Shown here in pieces: positions 1 to 7,677 of a stretch of 38,118 nucleotides of DNA. The DNA lies in assembly GCA_017560305.1 (NCBI GenBank), contig JAFYOF010000165.1, positions 1-38,118 on the forward strand, in the 5' to 3' direction. The translations under genes were made by a program, and so were the position numbers. The notes below the pieces were generated by a model that worked only from the letters and a program-made list of their open reading frames with translations, ran no database searches and was not told the DNA's origin. Origin of the DNA: Alistipes sp. (GTDB lineage Bacteria > Bacteroidota > Bacteroidia > Bacteroidales > Rikenellaceae). Each line of letters opens with the position of its first letter. Positions within the stretch are counted from its first letter, which is position 1.

Positions 1-1229
1 GTGAACGGGCTGACCTGCGTCTCAACAGGGAGAGCGTCGATGTCGCTGTGCATATCCTCGGGGAGAATGATTTTCAAGAACGCCTTGATGACATTGACCT
101 CGCGGTCGAAGAACTCCAACAGGCGACCGCTCTCGTCCTTGACTTTGAGCTGCGCGTCGATGAACAACTGCTTGCGACTCTCGCCCGACATAGGGTTGGA
201 CTTCATACTCTCGTAACTCCAATCGGGCAACTGCAACTGCGTGAAGAACGACTGACGGAGTTCGGTTACATAGAATTTGAGGTTCTCGACTGCCTGCTGC
301 CAAGTCACATACGCTGCGGTAGAGCCTTTCGGGTACTGCATAACCGACTTGAACTCCTTGTGTTCGTTCTGCTCGTCGCCGTACTGAATAGCCTCGTCTG
401 CGAACACCACAAACAACGGCTTGGAGTTCTTGCGGAGGTAGTTGCCATTCCTGCTTAACGCCCACTCAATCTCGAACACGATCTTCGAGGTGTCCTCCCA
501 AATAGGGGTTGGGCGGTACATATAGATTGCAGGAATTTTGCCGAGCGTGATTTCCTCGTCCTCGACAACGCTCCACGCGCTCGTAGCCTCGTTGCTCCAC
601 TTGATATGACGGTCTGCGGTGTATGCGTCGAAGTATGAGACGGTCTTTCCGCCTACCTTACGGGTGTAGCCTACCGAGAGTGCAATCATATCGCCGTACT
701 CGTCGAACAACGGGTACAACTCGTCCCCGAGCATAGGGGAGAAGTTCTTGCAGCGCATTTTGAGGTTGCTGTCAGTTCCGTAGAGTTTGTTCTTCTGCTC
801 CACAGCATACCACAGCGTCATAACCTCGCAGCCTGCGTAGAGCATATTACAACGCTCGATATTCACGCTGTCAATGCGGTTGCGCTCGAACACTTTCTCA
901 ATGATACGGGCGATTTCCTGCTGTTTATCATTCTCGGGTTTGTACACGCGCTTTACGGGTGTACCACACACAAGTTCCGTCATACGCTTCACAGCCAAAC
1001 GCTGCATGTCGCAGGTAATGCGAGTAACAAGTTCGAGGCTCCCGTCGTCATTGACTACATCGGGGTACTTCGCCTTGTTCATTACAGGGTGCTTGCGAGG
1101 GTCGTATTCGTGAACCAAACCGAAACGACCGCCCCACGAGGGAACTCGGATAGACTTCTCTTTGAGTGCAGCAATTTGTGTTGCCGCAGGTAATCCTGCA
1201 TCGAGGATTTCTTGGATTGTTGTTGCCAT
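1..1229 (-). CDS. Phage portal protein (SPP1 gp6-like), C-terminus cut by window edge
   Basis: The frame is open from an ATG at 1229 to the left edge, giving 409 codons with no stop, so the C-terminus is missing. It begins MATTIQEILDAG and shows features of SPP1-type portals: an N-terminal region with KAKYPDVVNDDG and VTRITCDMQRLAVKR, then EIEWALSRNGNYLRKNSKPLF, and a helical KVKDESGRLLEFFDR segment near the cut end. Portals form the dodecameric ring at one capsid vertex through which the terminase pumps DNA. It lies 21 nt downstream of the large terminase gene on the same strand, the usual packaging order TerS-TerL-portal. Assignment rests on family resemblance plus this context; I saw no truncation other than the window edge. 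Confidence 0.85.
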   Translation of the reverse strand, partial: MATTIQEILDAGLPAATQIAALKEKSIRVPSWGGRFGLVHEYDPRKHPVMNKAKYPDVVNDDGSLELVTRITCDMQRLAVKRMTELVCGTPVKRVYKPENDKQQEIARIIEKVFERNRIDSVNIERCNMLYAGCEVMTLWYAVEQKNKLYGTDSNLKMRCKNFSPMLGDELYPLFDEYGDMIALSVGYTRKVGGKTVSYFDAYTADRHIKWSNEATSAWSVVEDEEITLGKIPAIYMYRPTPIWEDTSKIVFEIEWALSRNGNYLRKNSKPLFVVFADEAIQYGDEQNEHKEFKSVMQYPKGSTAAYVTWQQAVENLKFYVTELRQSFFTQLQLPDWSYESMKSNPMSGESRKQLFIDAQLKVKDESGRLLEFFDREVNVIKAFLKIILPEDMHSDIDALPVETQVSPF

Positions 1230-1250
1230 ATTTCTATCAGTTTTTGATGT

Positions 1251-2825
1251 TTAGTGAACTATTCTTGAAAGGCGTTCGAGGTTTATAGCCTTGCGCACGA
1301 ACACAGGGTAGAATGTGTTGGCGAGAGCGTCGAACTTGTCGGGGCTTCGACCAATGCGCTTCTTGATGTCCTCCTTTGCCTCAATCTGTATCTTGCCGTC
1401 GCTGCGGAACGCCCAACGGATTTCGGAAGCCTCCTCGTCGAACTGCGGGTCGGGAGGGAGCATAGCCCCCGTGTTGTTCTTCGGGTTGAGCCAATCACGA
1501 ACAGCCCAAAACAGGTACGCCCTCATATTGAGGAAGCGGTGCTGACCCGTAATGTCGGTCAACTCCTTTCCCTGTGGGTTCTTCGCGCCCTCGCTGTACT
1601 TGCAGGAAATGATGTACGGCTTGCCCTGTGCCGACTCGTTCTCAACACAACGGCTGAATACGCCTGCACCCTCGCCAATGGTGTCTATGCTGACAAACAT
1701 TTTCGGGTGCTTCACGCGCTCGGTTCGTACCTTGCCTGCAACCTCCATGTGGTCTGCCGTACCACCGCTGTTGAAACTGCGGAACGGAGCCACATAGTTC
1801 TCCTTGCGTTCGCAGAACACGGTGCAGTCGCGTCCCATACCTGCCACATCGACACCAAGAACGCGCTGCCCTGCTGTTGCAGGTTCTTCCCCGTGCGCCT
1901 CAATCCATCGTTGGTGTGCAGCCTCAATCCATTGCTGCGGAATGAGAATGTCCTCTGATACTTTCGGAAACTTGCCAAGCACTTTCTTGCGGAACAGGTC
2001 GTCGGGGCGATACCACTTGCCCTCGAAGCAGAAGTCGTCGAACTCCTCCTGTTGCTCGTCCTCGCGAATAGGCATACACCATTGTTCGAGTTTATCAAGC
2101 ACCCATTCGTAGTCCACCTGTCCTGCGATTACCTGCCTTTTCTCAACCACATTCGGGGCTGTTAGAGAGTTCAGCTGAAACTTGTTCCAACGACCACCCT
2201 TTTGGCTACGGGCTGCATACCCGATAGAGGTGTTGGGGTTGAATACGAGCAGTATTCGCGAGTTACCTTGCAAGTTACCCTCGATAGCAGCAAAGGTATC
2301 ATCGCTGATACCCGAAGCCTCCGTGACGACGAACATTGTATTGACGGCGTGGAAACCCGACCAAGCCTCGTGGTTGTGTTCGTCAGCCTTGAAGCCCGTC
2401 AAGAACCACTCGTCGAAGTCCGTACGAATGTCGTAGGCGTTCAGACGACCAGGCAGTACGACACCGCGCTGTTTCGCCCTGTTGTACAGGCGTGAAATTT
2501 CGGGCATCATAATGTTCTTAACCTGTCGGTCAGTAGGGGCTGTCAATGCTACCTTGGTGTTCTCAACGAGTTCCCCGTTCTTATTCCAACGAGGTGTGAG
2601 ATACAGGAAGCAAATAGCAGCCACCGCAGCCACGAAGTCCTTTCCGCGAGCAGTACCCGAAGCGACGGAGGTACGCGCGTTGAACTGCACGGAACGCAAG
2701 ATTGCCTGCTGTTCAGCGTCGAGAGACACTCCAAGAGCCTCCCGAGCGAACTTGCACCAATCCGCCCTCCACGAGTTCATCAGCGACAAACCCCGTCGTC
2801 GTATCATTTGTTCCTGTTTCAACAT
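1251..2825 (-). CDS. Terminase large subunit
   Basis: 524 aa, full length for a large terminase. The N-terminal ATPase half has a deviant Walker A (ASGTARGKDF, about residues 56-65), as often seen in phage terminases, and a Walker B-like strand ending FVVTEASG (about 165-172). The C-terminal RuvC-like nuclease half has GVDVAGMGRDCT (first acidic residue), SIDTIGEGAG (second) and RSPDKFDALANTFY (last acidic cluster). The enzyme packages the phage genome and cuts it at headful or cohesive sites. The start ATG at 2825 is 9 nt downstream of the small-subunit stop. It is flanked by TerS and portal. Confidence 0.92.
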   Translation of the reverse strand: MLKQEQMIRRRGLSLMNSWRADWCKFAREALGVSLDAEQQAILRSVQFNARTSVASGTARGKDFVAAVAAICFLYLTPRWNKNGELVENTKVALTAPTDRQVKNIMMPEISRLYNRAKQRGVVLPGRLNAYDIRTDFDEWFLTGFKADEHNHEAWSGFHAVNTMFVVTEASGISDDTFAAIEGNLQGNSRILLVFNPNTSIGYAARSQKGGRWNKFQLNSLTAPNVVEKRQVIAGQVDYEWVLDKLEQWCMPIREDEQQEEFDDFCFEGKWYRPDDLFRKKVLGKFPKVSEDILIPQQWIEAAHQRWIEAHGEEPATAGQRVLGVDVAGMGRDCTVFCERKENYVAPFRSFNSGGTADHMEVAGKVRTERVKHPKMFVSIDTIGEGAGVFSRCVENESAQGKPYIISCKYSEGAKNPQGKELTDITGQHRFLNMRAYLFWAVRDWLNPKNNTGAMLPPDPQFDEEASEIRWAFRSDGKIQIEAKEDIKKRIGRSPDKFDALANTFYPVFVRKAINLERLSRIVH

Positions 2826-2834
2826 ATCCTGTTG

Positions 2835-3422
2835 TTAGTTTTCGTCGATTGTGCCACTCTCCATAAGCAGCGAAGTGAATGTTGTTTCGCAACTGATGTC
2901 CCTCTTTTCAGGGGCATAGATACCGAGCAACTTGCGTCGCTCCATTTGCTGTTGGCGTATCTCGGCAATGTAACGAGGGTCGCCCAAGCCAACCTCGTTC
3001 TGCTCCGACTGCTCGCGACGGATCGTGACGATTTCATTTGCACCTCCGCCACCGCCTTGACCCTCGCCGTCTCCGCTCGCGTCCTGTGGCATAGGAATAC
3101 CCACACGCTTGCTGTACTGCTTGGTGTAGTCCTCCTTGGACTTCTCCCATTGTTTCCACAGCTCGCAGATGTTGTCGTCGATACACTCCAACTCGAACTG
3201 CAAGCGCAGGTCTATGTCCTCAATACGGGTTTCACGCCACTCTTTGAGCAGGGCGTTGATGTCGTTCCAAATGGTGCGCGTCGAGCAGGTCGTATTCATA
3301 CGCCTCTTGACCTCCTCGGCAATCTTCTTGATTGAGTAGCCTTTCTTGTACATTTCGGCTACAATGAGCATTCGCCCCTCGCGGATATGCCTACGAGAAG
3401 CGGTATTGTTGTTTCCTGCCAT
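2835..3422 (-). CDS. Terminase small subunit-like DNA-binding protein
   Basis: 195 aa. An N-terminal helix-turn-helix is visible (KKGYSIKKIAEEV then STRTIWNDINALLKEW, about residues 26-63), followed by an acidic, helical middle (LQFELECIDDNICELWKQWEKSKEDYTKQY) and a glycine-rich linker (GEGQGGGGGANE) before a C-terminal helical tail. This fits small terminase subunits, which recognise the phage DNA and load the large subunit. Position immediately before TerL supports it. Start ATG at 3422 lies 1 nt after the radical SAM stop, so packaging and modification genes appear co-transcribed. Small terminases are poorly conserved, so the call leans on context. Confidence 0.7.
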   Translation of the reverse strand: MAGNNNTASRRHIREGRMLIVAEMYKKGYSIKKIAEEVKRRMNTTCSTRTIWNDINALLKEWRETRIEDIDLRLQFELECIDDNICELWKQWEKSKEDYTKQYSKRVGIPMPQDASGDGEGQGGGGGANEIVTIRREQSEQNEVGLGDPRYIAEIRQQQMERRKLLGIYAPEKRDISCETTFTSLLMESGTIDEN

Positions 3423-3423
3423 A

Positions 3424-4677
3424 TCAGAAAGTTCTTGCTGTGTTATACTTGTAGATGATGTTGCCCTCGCCGTCCTTGCCTACGGGTTGAAGAACGCCCT
3501 CGAACAATTTGTACGGGCTTTGTCCTGCCTGTGGGTTGTTCCACAACCAACGCATATAGTCCGCCATACTCATACCGTAGAACTGCGCTCGCTTCTCCGA
3601 GGAGTTCGCGTTGAAGCCTGTCGCCTTGCCCCAATCGTAGCCCGAGTGCAGTTCCTCGATGTCCTTGCGAATATCCGAGTAGTACACCACGCCTTTCTGC
3701 TTGGCAATTTGGAGAGCCTCGCAGAACTGACCTTTCGAGTAGTTCCAATCGGCAGGAAGACCGCAACAAGAGCCGTTGCAGCACAACTCCTTGAAGTGAG
3801 CGTCGGACACATAGAAACGCATTCCGACCTCCTTGCACAGGTCGCGCATATTGTGAATGAATGGTGCTTTGATTTTGCGGTTCAGACGGAGGTAGCCCTG
3901 CGCCACGCTGTACTTCTTGTAGAACGCCATAACATCAAAACCGCACAGGTCGGAGAGGGTTGGCATAAACTCTCGGAGGGTCTGACTACGCTGCTCCACG
4001 CAGAAGAACTCCGTTGAGAGAGCCGAAGCACCCCTGTTGCCTGCCTCGCGGATAAGGTCGAGGTACGACGGGGTTGAAACGCCGATAATGAACGGACGGA
4101 GACGGAGGGTAGCTCCTCCTGCGTCAGCGTTGGCAATGCGCTCGATAGCGTCGAGGCGTTGCAGGGGAGTAGGCACTCCTCGCTCAATGATACGCGCCTT
4201 GTTCTCGTCGAGAGTGATGATTGAGAACTTGAAGTTCCAATTCTTCTGACCCCTCACGAGTTCCATGTAACGCTCGTCCTGCGTCCACCAAGTCGATTTG
4301 GTCGAGAAGCATAGAGGATAGTCGATTTCCTTGAAGAATTTGAGCAGTTCAAGGGTCTGCCCGTACTTGCGTTCGAAGCCGTCGAATTGGTCGGAAAGAC
4401 CGCCCCATTGCATTACACGGCGTTGCTTGATGTACTCTGCGAACTGACCTGCGTGTTTGTCGGGGTCAGTAAACATAGCCTTGATACGCTTTACATTGAC
4501 GGGGTGAACCTCCTTTTTGAGGTAGGCTTCCTTTGCGCCACCGATACCGCGCTGATACTGCGAGAAGCAGTACATACAACCGAACGAGCAGTTCGAGTAT
4601 GTGTCAAAGGTCATCGGCATAGAGCAGTCTGCTATCTCTGCCGTCCACCTCGGGGATTGATAATAAGTTTCAGCCAT
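3424..4677 (-). CDS. Radical SAM enzyme, likely DNA-hypermodification isomerase
   Basis: 417 aa. The radical SAM signature Cys30-x3-Cys34-x2-Cys37 (CSFGCMYC) is intact and would hold the 4Fe-4S cluster that cleaves SAM. The layout resembles the spore-photoproduct-lyase-like branch: CFSTKSTWW after the cluster, then a FKFSIITLDE strand and LRLRPFIIGVS in the barrel. A second cysteine group, Cys299-Cys300 and Cys304-Cys305 (CCNGSCC), may bind an auxiliary cluster or metal. In thymidine-hypermodifying phages such as Pseudomonas phage M6, a radical SAM enzyme converts an N-linked glycyl-methyl-dU into a C-linked product. The surrounding ADDT-like, kinase and GNAT genes make the same kind of role likely here. 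Specific reaction is inference; the fold and cofactor are not. Confidence 0.75.
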   Translation of the reverse strand: MAETYYQSPRWTAEIADCSMPMTFDTYSNCSFGCMYCFSQYQRGIGGAKEAYLKKEVHPVNVKRIKAMFTDPDKHAGQFAEYIKQRRVMQWGGLSDQFDGFERKYGQTLELLKFFKEIDYPLCFSTKSTWWTQDERYMELVRGQKNWNFKFSIITLDENKARIIERGVPTPLQRLDAIERIANADAGGATLRLRPFIIGVSTPSYLDLIREAGNRGASALSTEFFCVEQRSQTLREFMPTLSDLCGFDVMAFYKKYSVAQGYLRLNRKIKAPFIHNMRDLCKEVGMRFYVSDAHFKELCCNGSCCGLPADWNYSKGQFCEALQIAKQKGVVYYSDIRKDIEELHSGYDWGKATGFNANSSEKRAQFYGMSMADYMRWLWNNPQAGQSPYKLFEGVLQPVGKDGEGNIIYKYNTARTF

Positions 4678-4689
4678 AATGAATGTATT

Positions 4690-5085
4690 TTATTTGATGA
4701 TGTATTCCATTTCGAAGTCGTTGTCTTTCAGACCAACCACATTACACCCCATTTTTGCATAGAAATGCTGCGCCTCTTCAAAGATTGAGGTGCGGAATGT
4801 AACTTTACTCAACCCTGCCTGTTTCGCACGGGAAATGAGCCTTAAAAACAATCTCCGCCCTATGCCTTGACCTTGGCAGTCTGAACGGACAGCAATACCA
4901 ATCAGACGGGCGTGTTTCTTGCCCTTGTAGGCTACGCAGTACCCCTTGCGCTCGTGGAAGTCGTACCAAAATGTCTCGGGGTGGAAATGGCGCATAGAAC
5001 GGTAGTAGGCGAAGCCCTCCAAAATGGACTTGCTACCGCAGTTCCTGCTGATTTCCTTGATAAGGTTTTCGTCGTATGGTATCAT
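4690..5085 (-). CDS. GNAT-family N-acetyltransferase
   Basis: 131 aa, a compact single-domain GNAT. The acetyl-CoA pyrophosphate loop is clear (VRSDCQGQGIGRRLF, the R/Q-x2-G-x-G motif, about residues 67-81), followed by KVTFRTS and the typical FYAKMGC near the C-terminus. GNATs transfer an acetyl group from acetyl-CoA to an amine. In this operon the amine could be an aminomethyl-type side chain on modified thymidine, as proposed for phages carrying 5-acetylaminomethyl-dU. Start ATG at 5085 overlaps the upstream kinase stop as ATGA. A small-molecule or protein substrate is possible; the family call is firm, the substrate is inference. Confidence 0.8.
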   Translation of the reverse strand: MIPYDENLIKEISRNCGSKSILEGFAYYRSMRHFHPETFWYDFHERKGYCVAYKGKKHARLIGIAVRSDCQGQGIGRRLFLRLISRAKQAGLSKVTFRTSIFEEAQHFYAKMGCNVVGLKDNDFEMEYIIK

Positions 5086-5633
5086 ATTCCTGCTATTGAT
5101 TTAATTTTGGCGAGGAGCGTCTCCGCACACTCGTCGATTGTCATTGTCGAGGTGTCAAGGTGCATTACATTGATACCTCCCATTTTCTGCCACTTCTGCA
5201 ACGAACGGGCGCAAGCCTGTTGGTCTTTCAGTATGGCGAGCGACACCTGCGAACCCGATCTCGATTTCAACCGCTCGTTCAGCACCTGTGCAGGCGCGTA
5301 GAGGAGGCAGACAAGTCGCTGTTCCGCAGCGTACAGGGCGTTGCTCAAATTCGCCCCGTTGTTGTGTAGTTTCACTCCCTCGCAGAGGATAACCTCGTGC
5401 GTAGTCAGGGCGTGTTCAACCACCCCTCGCAGGGGTTTGGTTTCGTTCCACCCGTCCACGCCTCCGTATCGGCTTTCCTCGCTGTATTTACCTGCGAAGC
5501 AGTAACGGCTGTCCCCGACCTCCGTGAGCCACTTTGTCGCCTGTTTTGCCCCCCCCAATCGGGTTATTAGAGCCTTGGCAAGCGAGGTCTTACCGCTGCA
5601 ATTCGTTCCTATGAGGAACACGCAAGTTTTCAT
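5082..5633 (-). CDS. P-loop kinase, second of a tandem pair (HMUDK-like)
   Basis: 183 aa. Walker A is GTNCSGKTS near residues 9-17 after a hydrophobic strand (MKTCVFLI). A distinctive motif follows: CFAGKY, then YGGVDGWNET, then a strand ending VILCEG. The G-K-Y...GG-x-D...EG arrangement recalls the phage 5-hydroxymethyl-dU DNA kinases, which phosphorylate the hydroxymethyl group so it can be displaced. It is clearly paralogous to the next gene upstream in the operon, sharing the P-loop, CFAG(K/R)Y and GGVD blocks. It overlaps that gene by ATGA. An NMP or nucleoside kinase role cannot be excluded from sequence alone. Confidence 0.65.
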   Translation of the reverse strand: MKTCVFLIGTNCSGKTSLAKALITRLGGAKQATKWLTEVGDSRYCFAGKYSEESRYGGVDGWNETKPLRGVVEHALTTHEVILCEGVKLHNNGANLSNALYAAEQRLVCLLYAPAQVLNERLKSRSGSQVSLAILKDQQACARSLQKWQKMGGINVMHLDTSTMTIDECAETLLAKIKSIAGI

Positions 5634-6193
5634 ATTCCCAAGTGGTTTAGTATCTGTTCAACAATAGCCTCCGTCGGTGTAGTTCCGCTGTCGATAGTCA
5701 GCACAGGAACGCCGATTGAGGCATACTTCTTTGCGGAGGAGAGAACCCTGCGTTGCTTGTTCATCATACGGGCAATAACCTCCTGTCGTTGCCCTCCTCG
5801 ATTTTTGTCGTCAAGCCTCGCCCAATTTCGCTCCGTCAGTATCTTCTGCGAGCAGTATAGGAACACATACAACTGCTTCTCGCCTGCGAATATGGCGTTG
5901 AGTAGGTTCTGCCCGAAAGTGTCGAGGTACGAACCCTCGCAGAATACCACATCAGCCGTCTGCAGCCCGTTCTTGACTATCCCTGCAAGCGTGTCGGTGC
6001 GGTTCAGAACATCAACCCCTCCGTGCTTGCCGTCGGTCTTGTACCGTCCTGCGAAACAGGCTCTGCTATCGTTGCAGTAGGTAGTGTCGGAGGTTGTTGC
6101 ACGGATACCACCGAAGCGAGCCTGTAACGCTTTCGCAACGGTGGTCTTTCCTGTGCAGTTTGTACCGCAGATGAATACGCAAGTCTTTTTCAT
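5630..6193 (-). CDS. P-loop kinase, first of a tandem pair (HMUDK-like)
   Basis: 187 aa from the ATG at 6193. That start overlaps the upstream stop as ATGA and matches the MKTCVF start of its paralogue, so it is preferred over the in-frame ATG at 6199. Walker A is GTNCTGKTT; then SRACFAGRY, KHGGVDVLN and VVFCEG. The C-terminal half has an arginine-rich lid-like region (RNWARLDDKNRGGQRQEVIARMM). It is predicted to act with the ADDT-like protein encoded just upstream: the kinase activates 5-hmdU in DNA and the transferase swaps the phosphate for an amino acid. Having two kinases may allow sequential phosphorylation to a pyrophosphate. Function is inferred from motif and neighbours. Confidence 0.65.
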   Translation of the reverse strand: MKKTCVFICGTNCTGKTTVAKALQARFGGIRATTSDTTYCNDSRACFAGRYKTDGKHGGVDVLNRTDTLAGIVKNGLQTADVVFCEGSYLDTFGQNLLNAIFAGEKQLYVFLYCSQKILTERNWARLDDKNRGGQRQEVIARMMNKQRRVLSSAKKYASIGVPVLTIDSGTTPTEAIVEQILNHLGI

Positions 6194-6867
6194 AAGCATT
6201 GGTAAATGAGTTGTCCGTACTCCTTGCTCTTGTCAGCCTCGGCAAGCATACGCTCCGTGTAGAACCCGTCCCACCTTGTTCCCTTTGAGAACTTGGCTAC
6301 GGCACACAGCGAGGTCTCAATGGCGAATGCATTGTCGCCTGTATCTCGCTTGGCTCTTTCAAGGAACTCGTCGAGGGCTGTGGTGTCGGCTGTGCCTATG
6401 ATAGACACCGCGCCTTTGGTGTAGTTCTCGTCTGCCTCCCACTTGTAGCGTACATTGTCCTGCCAACTCGGACGGAAACAATGGTAGTACACTTCGAGGA
6501 ACAGGAACGCAGCGTAACGCCCGAAGAAGAACCAACCGCGAACGGTGTTGTAGGCTTCCTGCGTAGTCTTGCAGCGTTGCAGGTCTGCAAGTTTACTCGG
6601 GTTGAGTTCTGCGAGCAGGCGGTCGTATGCCCCGTTGCAGCGCACATAGCGTCGGTCGGTACGGAATACGAGTTCTGCCTGTTTTGTCCCCTGTCGTAGG
6701 AGCAGACGAAGCGCACTCGGGATATGGTAGGTCATCGTGTAGTAGTATATCAGTCTGAACCTATCCCACTCCGAGAGCCTCAAACGAGAGGAAAGAGAAG
6801 CAATCATTCGCTCCTCTGCTCCTGCGTCGCCTCGCTTGTGGTACGCTATGTATTCAGCGTAGGTCAT
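6190..6867 (-). CDS. ADDT / aGPT-Pplase-like DNA base transferase
   Basis: 225 aa, all-helical in appearance. Blocks that I associate with the amino acid:DNA transferase (alpha-glutamyl/putrescinyl-thymine pyrophosphorylase) family are RLIYYYTMTYHIPSAL (about residues 38-53), FRTDRRYV (68-75), FFFGRYAAFLFLEVYY (113-128) and ETSLCAVAKFSKGTRWDGFY (184-203). In phages M6 and ViI, ADDT replaces the activated group on 5-(pyro)phosphomethyl-dU in DNA with an amino acid. Start ATG at 6867 overlaps the ParB-like stop as ATGA, and its stop overlaps the kinase start, so the genes are translationally coupled. The family call was made by eye and should be tested by profile search. Confidence 0.6.
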   Translation of the reverse strand: MTYAEYIAYHKRGDAGAEERMIASLSSRLRLSEWDRFRLIYYYTMTYHIPSALRLLLRQGTKQAELVFRTDRRYVRCNGAYDRLLAELNPSKLADLQRCKTTQEAYNTVRGWFFFGRYAAFLFLEVYYHCFRPSWQDNVRYKWEADENYTKGAVSIIGTADTTALDEFLERAKRDTGDNAFAIETSLCAVAKFSKGTRWDGFYTERMLAEADKSKEYGQLIYQCL

Positions 6868-7643
6868 AACGAGAGTTCGTCAATGTTGTAAACCACCTTG
6901 TTGATTTCCTCCAAGCCAAGGTGCTGTGCCAACTGCTCTGCACGGTCTTTCGGGTACACGATGATGATACGCTCCATAGCAGTTTCGTTGTCGCCCTGTA
7001 TCTTGGGGAGGTCGTCGGGGTCAATGTCCTGTCCCTGCAACTCGGGAGGGAGGGCGTCCGTGTTGAAGTCAGCAGGAGCAGACGCACCTGTCGAACCTGC
7101 GGAAGCACCGCCACGAGAAGCACCACTGCCACCGTTGAAACCACTGAACCCACCTCCGTCTTTCTCGGGGTTCCACACATCAACGCCCCAACTATTGAGG
7201 TCGGCTGCGTCCCACTCGTTGGCAAGAGCGTCATAATCCCATTCGCCGAACGAAGCGTTGTCGGCAATGATGAACTCCTGTTTCTCCGCGTCAGAAAGTT
7301 CCGAAGCACGGGCGATCTCTACCGTTGGACGGTCGAGCCACTTCTGCCAATAAGCGAGGAGAGCCTCCTGCTCGGCTTTGGTAAGGCGTTGGAAGTTCTT
7401 GGTCTTGGCTGCGATTTCTGCAATCTCGTCGAGCGACAGGATAGAGATTTCGTTGAGTGCCTTGATACGCATATTACCGCCGAGAGCCACCATAGCGTTA
7501 TCCACGACTACGGGACGCAGGGTAATCATCTTGGGGAAAACAATCAGTCGCTCCATCAGCAGACGGAGTTTGTGTTCCTTTATCGTGCGAGGGTTCGCCT
7601 CATTTACTTTCACTTGCGAAAGCAGTACATTTTCGGTCTTCAT
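6864..7643 (-). CDS. ParB-like (ParB/Srx superfamily) phage protein
   Basis: 259 aa from the ATG at 7643; a further upstream start would be TTG and is less likely. The N-terminal ParB/sulfiredoxin-like domain shows NEANPRTI (about residues 14-21), RPVVVD, and GGNMRIKAL (the G-x2-R nucleotide-binding loop). EFIIADNASFGEWDYDALANEWD then precedes a glycine/serine-rich linker (about 155-185) and an independent C-terminal piece (IIIVYPKDRAEQLAQHLG). Such proteins recur in phage DNA-methylation and hypermodification loci, where an NTP-dependent or DNA-tracking role has been suggested. It is unrelated to the host ParB at 27,599-28,459. Exact role here is unknown. Confidence 0.75.
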   Translation of the reverse strand: MKTENVLLSQVKVNEANPRTIKEHKLRLLMERLIVFPKMITLRPVVVDNAMVALGGNMRIKALNEISILSLDEIAEIAAKTKNFQRLTKAEQEALLAYWQKWLDRPTVEIARASELSDAEKQEFIIADNASFGEWDYDALANEWDAADLNSWGVDVWNPEKDGGGFSGFNGGSGASRGGASAGSTGASAPADFNTDALPPELQGQDIDPDDLPKIQGDNETAMERIIIVYPKDRAEQLAQHLGLEEINKVVYNIDELSL

Positions 7644-7677
7644 ATTGAAATTGTGATTTATTTTGATTGACAATCAG

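Noticed and set aside
6864..7643. Chromosomal-type ParB
   Set aside because: No GERRxRA box or partition HTH of ParB proper; it is a phage ParB/Srx-like protein, with a Gly/Ser linker and no parA neighbour.
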